Source of the DNA: Malurus cyaneus samueli
Lineage: Eukaryota > Chordata > Aves > Passeriformes > Maluridae
Assembly: GCA_009741485.1 (NCBI GenBank)
Contig: CM019218.1
Span: forward strand, 27,874,101 to 27,938,100
Direction: 5' to 3'
DNA length: 64,000 nt
In this document: piece by piece, positions 60,157 through 64,000 of the stretch
How positions within the stretch are numbered: the stretch's first letter is position 1
Layout of the letters: each line of letters opens with the position of its first letter
The notes under the pieces: generated by a model
The model's input: the letters and a program-made list of their open reading frames with translations, nothing else
Told to the model about the DNA's origin: nothing
Databases searched by the model: none
Program-made: the position numbers and the translations under genes

Positions 60157-63100
60157 GAGTGAGTCTTTTGCTTTGAATATTATTCACCTCTTCCTCTAGG
60201 GAATCTTGGGAGATCTTTGCATAAAGGCTTTTCCTGTGACTAGTCCACTATGAGTACTGTTTAAGGTCCTGTTTAAGAATTAAACCTTACAGACAACCCA
60301 TGTGAGGTAGCTATCTTCTGCTTGTTTCTTGTATGAAGCCTTCATCTTTTTTCACAGAAGATGAAAATTCTACAGCCAGAGCCAGCAAATACAGGCCTTT
60401 TACCTGGCAATGAGACTTTAAATAGAAATATACTAGAAAAGGAGACAGGACAAGGTCCCAAAATCCATCAATTCTCTAAGACAGTTAAAGAGGCACAATG
60501 AATAATTCTAACTTCAGCAGACAGTAAGATTTCCCTTGCAATGAAATGCTATGTGCTTGATCAAGGAAAACAAAGAGGAGAAAAAAATGAAATCAGTGTG
60601 ATTTACTGACTATTTATAGATAATTCTACCTGATAGGTAAAAAATGCATGCAAGTATGTTTTTATATAGGCACATAATTAGGTATAAATTATCTAATTAC
60701 TGATAAAATAAAAAAATGAAATAACTCTCGCATTAATTAGAGAAAATATAAATTTTTGTGGGTAACATGACATTGCTAATATGTTACTGGTTTTTGTGTG
60801 TGCTCAGAAGAAAGCATAAAACAACATTTCCCTTGAGGAAAGCAGGGTAGTTTGTTTCATTTCTTTTTTTGTTTTTTTTCCTTTGAGAATGGTCCTGAGT
60901 ACAAGGTGAACTTTGTCCAAAGGCTGTGCAGATACACGGTGAATTCAACCAGGTTATCAGGAATACAGGCAAGCTGAATATTAGAGCTCACTTTGTGGTT
61001 GATTTGTACTGGTTTTCATTTTGTTGACCAGAACACATTATCAGTAGCAGCTCCCTAAGCCTTCAAAATAAATTCTGATGGAAATAACAGTCAAGGAAGT
61101 GTGATGCAACTACACCCCTCAATAATTTGGCATAAATGAAAAATGCAAGACTGAGACTTGGGATTTCATTGACAAATGTAAAATAACTCCCAGCCCCCAC
61201 ATAACACAGGGAAAGAATAACTGTCTATGCTCACATCTTCATGCTTGCACATTTATGTCCCTTTCTTAATATAGTACCTTTAGCGATGAAGGGGGACATA
61301 GTAAAAATAAATAATGTGTGTCAGTAGAAAGAAGGAAAAGATTTTTAAACACATGGCTCAAGAATACTCTAGGAAAGTATATCCAATAATTAGTATCAGA
61401 CAAACTCTGGCTGACATGTAAGAGCCACCAGAGCAAGGAGGTAAGAGACAAAGAACAAAAAGAGAATGATGTCCAACAGCCTGACTTCTGTCTGTGCTGC
61501 CTGTTTATACAACTAATCCAATAGAACCCAAGCACATGAGATGGCCTTTAGTGAGGCACCTTGTAGTGAGATTGGAGCATTTCTCTGCACATCAGTTACC
61601 AGTGCTGGAAGGTCTGAACAAAGCTGAATTGGAGACTGACTCACAAGTGGATTTAGAATTCAAAGGCAGGGAGAAATGCTGGGTGGAGATGTAGACTCGA
61701 ACAGAGGAGACTGGTATGGGCAGGGACCAGGAGGGACAGGGAAAGGAACAAAGATGCATCTGTTCCCCTCCCTATCTGTTACATTCTCTCTTTTTAAAAT
61801 GCAAATTCTTTAGTGAAGCAGAGGCTATTCCTGCCTGTGCTCTTGTGCCTAGCACAGTATTATATGCAATATAGCTTAACCAGACAGCAGATGCAGCTCA
61901 TACTTTGTCAAAGAACTATTTATGATGCAGTTACAGATTTTGTTAGGAAAGCTTTCAATAAATCATTTTACTCTCATATGCCGAATTCTACTATTTTAAA
62001 AAGTGAAAATATTTGGTTTAATAAGATAATATTAATTACAGTAGTCATAGATTTTTAATTAATTCATTTTGATTTTTTCTTGTTTTAAGCGAGTGTTATA
62101 ATTTTGGAATTTTCCATTAGAAAAATTCCATTTATCTTCAGAAAACCTGTCTTTGAAACAATTCTTTCTAAAATGCCTAGCTGATTTTTTAAATACCTTA
62201 ATGCCTTCATGCATAGGCTGACAGGTGATAGAAGTATTCTTTATTTGGTCTTATTCATTGGGACTTTATGGGAAGATGATATAGGAGATGCCATCCAAAC
62301 CCATATCATACCACCCATTTACCAGTTAAAGGTTATCTGCCACATGGAAAAGTAATCTGGACTCAATCACAGTGTATTTTGAGTACTGTGAGCTGTGTAA
62401 TAAATAGAAATTCTTGCTCACGGAAACAAAGGAAAAATACCTCTCTATTTTACATGACAAGAAAGGGAGACTCCTACCATGCCCCTTATCTCCCTAAGGG
62501 TGAGGCTGACCTAAAACATCACCAGAATATTTTTGCTAGGAAGTTGCCAACTTATTGTCAGAGAGAATTAGTAAGAAGAAATATGAGCCTTTGCCACTAA
62601 GAATAAAAGGCTGATAGAAAAACTGGATAAAAGAAAAGAAACCAGCAAAAAGCACAAGAACATTTGATTGTTTCTTTTAGTTACTGTTTTCTTTCTTTAT
62701 CTAAGAGAATTGATTCCTGCTCAGTTACTTTTCTGAAATTTGGTAGTTCTGCTTTTTAAAGTCTGCTACCATTTCATTCTAATTTCATTTTAGGTGAGTT
62801 TCCATCATTTGAGTTCCACTTTCTGTTTCAAATTTAAATTATTGTCATAATATAAACCCCCTCTTCCAGTAAGGCAGAACTTAATATCCTACGTGCAAGC
62901 TTTAACCCTATTTAATCACTTAAATAAGTATCATGACTTAAAAAAAATATGGATATGAAGGCTGAGCTCTCTGAAATCATACAGAGATGTAAAGTGCTTA
63001 ATGATTTTGTCAAAGTAAACATGAGGATAGTAAGTATTGTAATGCACAAAAATAAACAAGTAAATTTCTAGCAATGTATAATGAATATATAGGAACCAAT

Positions 63101-63929
63101 GATCAGTTCATTATAACTTTGTACTCACCTCTTCTCTCTATCCTCTATTGGCATGTCATTTCCAGTCATGCCATCATGTTAGTCTCTGCTGTCCATTTGT
63201 TGTACTTTCAAGTAAAAGCTCTTGTATTAAGCCAAGTTAGGTTTTCCATAGAAAATGTCAGGATTCTCTGAGAGTTGTAAAAGTGCATTTGAACTTCTAG
63301 TTCCTAGTGAAATATGGCGTATTTGTGTAGATATCACTAATTGCATCATTAGTATTCTGATTAGTATCATTCACACTAAAAAATGAACAATAGATGGGCA
63401 GAAGAATTTAGGAGTATGTACTTTTCTTTGATCCCAGGGTGAACATGTCAGAAAAAAGCAATTTTTTGCCTCCCCAAATAGGAGACAATCACTGGCTGCT
63501 ATATCTTCCATTTTTTTCCCTCCATAGGAACTGTGAAGCAGAGAAGAGAAGGCCAGAGAATCTGACCCGTGGCATGTTGCTGTCTCAGTCAGATATGATA
63601 CCCATGTCTGGTCCCTTCATTACCTCATTCCTCCTACATCAAGAAGAAGCCAATGTAAATTGCTAAACGAAGAAAGCTATGCAGTCTTTCAAGTTATACA
63701 AAACCCCTTGCATCAGCCATTCAACCACCAGCATATATTCTTGTGTCAAACAAAGCATTTTGATGAATCTCCTACCAAATTTAAAATGTAACAAAGATTA
63801 GTGAAGTCCAGAAAGTTGCCTTTTGCAGAGGTTCCTTTTTTAGTCTTACTCTGGTTGCTTTATTATTTGCAAAAGGAATCTCATCTCAGATGCAGCATCT
63901 GTTTTCCAGTAAAGTCCTGCTTTTTACCC
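60157..63929. other. Unique AT-rich DNA, gene-free
   Basis: No coding gene is recognised. Short open frames (for example 61266-61535 on the - strand and 61813-62058) have no family motif or splice context. Likely intergenic or intronic. Confidence 0.6.
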
Positions 63930-64000
63930 AATTTTCCAGCTGGATTGACTGAGGCAAAAGGAGGTCAAGTGACTTGCCAAGGTCAGATGGCAATCCAGTG
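63930..64000 (-). mobile_element. MIR-like SINE relic, cut by window end
   Basis: The + strand reads TGACTGAGGCAAAAGGAGGT, then CAAGTGACTTGCCAAGGTCA and GATGGCAATCCAGTG. This is the reverse complement of the conserved MIR core (GACCTTGGGCAAGTCACTT and CCTCAGTTTC). The element continues past the window. Confidence 0.7.

Noticed and set aside
1..64000. CRISPR arrays, operons, phage or endogenous viral genes
   Set aside because: No regularly spaced repeats, no prokaryotic gene layout and no recognisable viral reading frames. Composition and repeats are vertebrate.

Overview
The window looks like non-coding DNA from a bird or another sauropsid. It holds CR1 LINE fragments of the type seen in birds, MIR-like SINE relics and long AT-rich stretches. 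Short CpG-rich islands sit beside AT-rich blocks that look evolutionarily constrained, an arrangement common around vertebrate developmental regulators. I recognise no protein-coding gene. Most open reading frames are short, lack family motifs, and run through CpG islands, homopolymers or sequencing noise. The best gene-like signals are a 26-nt microexon candidate with strong splice sites and a splice donor at the edge of a CpG island. Each appears twice because the DNA around it is duplicated.

Layout. 1-2067 is clean unique sequence (segment A), ending in a 29-base poly-G and a 25-base N gap (2068-2092). 2093-10948 is the left arm of a very large inverted repeat (L). 10949 to about 14835 is sequence not seen elsewhere here, increasingly noisy, and ends in a CR1 element. 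About 14835-17405 is a badly degraded reverse-complement image of segment A. 17405-27089 is noisy sequence with several GC islands. 27090-35882 is the right arm (L'), the reverse complement of L. 35883-64000 is clean, AT-rich, apparently gene-free DNA with repeats.

Main conclusion. Order and orientation point to an assembly fold-back rather than a biological palindrome. 2093-27089 reads as one inverted, poorly polished copy of the locus (L, C, A', X') inserted between A and its true continuation. The inferred real order is: upstream DNA, A (1-2067), about 3.9 kb equal to the reverse complement of 10949-14835, then 27090-64000. This predicts that 17405-27089 is a noisy reverse complement of the roughly 9.7 kb just upstream of this window. 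No undescribed biological system is convincingly present. The unusual architecture is best explained technically, and the biology worth following is the constrained blocks, CpG islands and microexon inside the arms.
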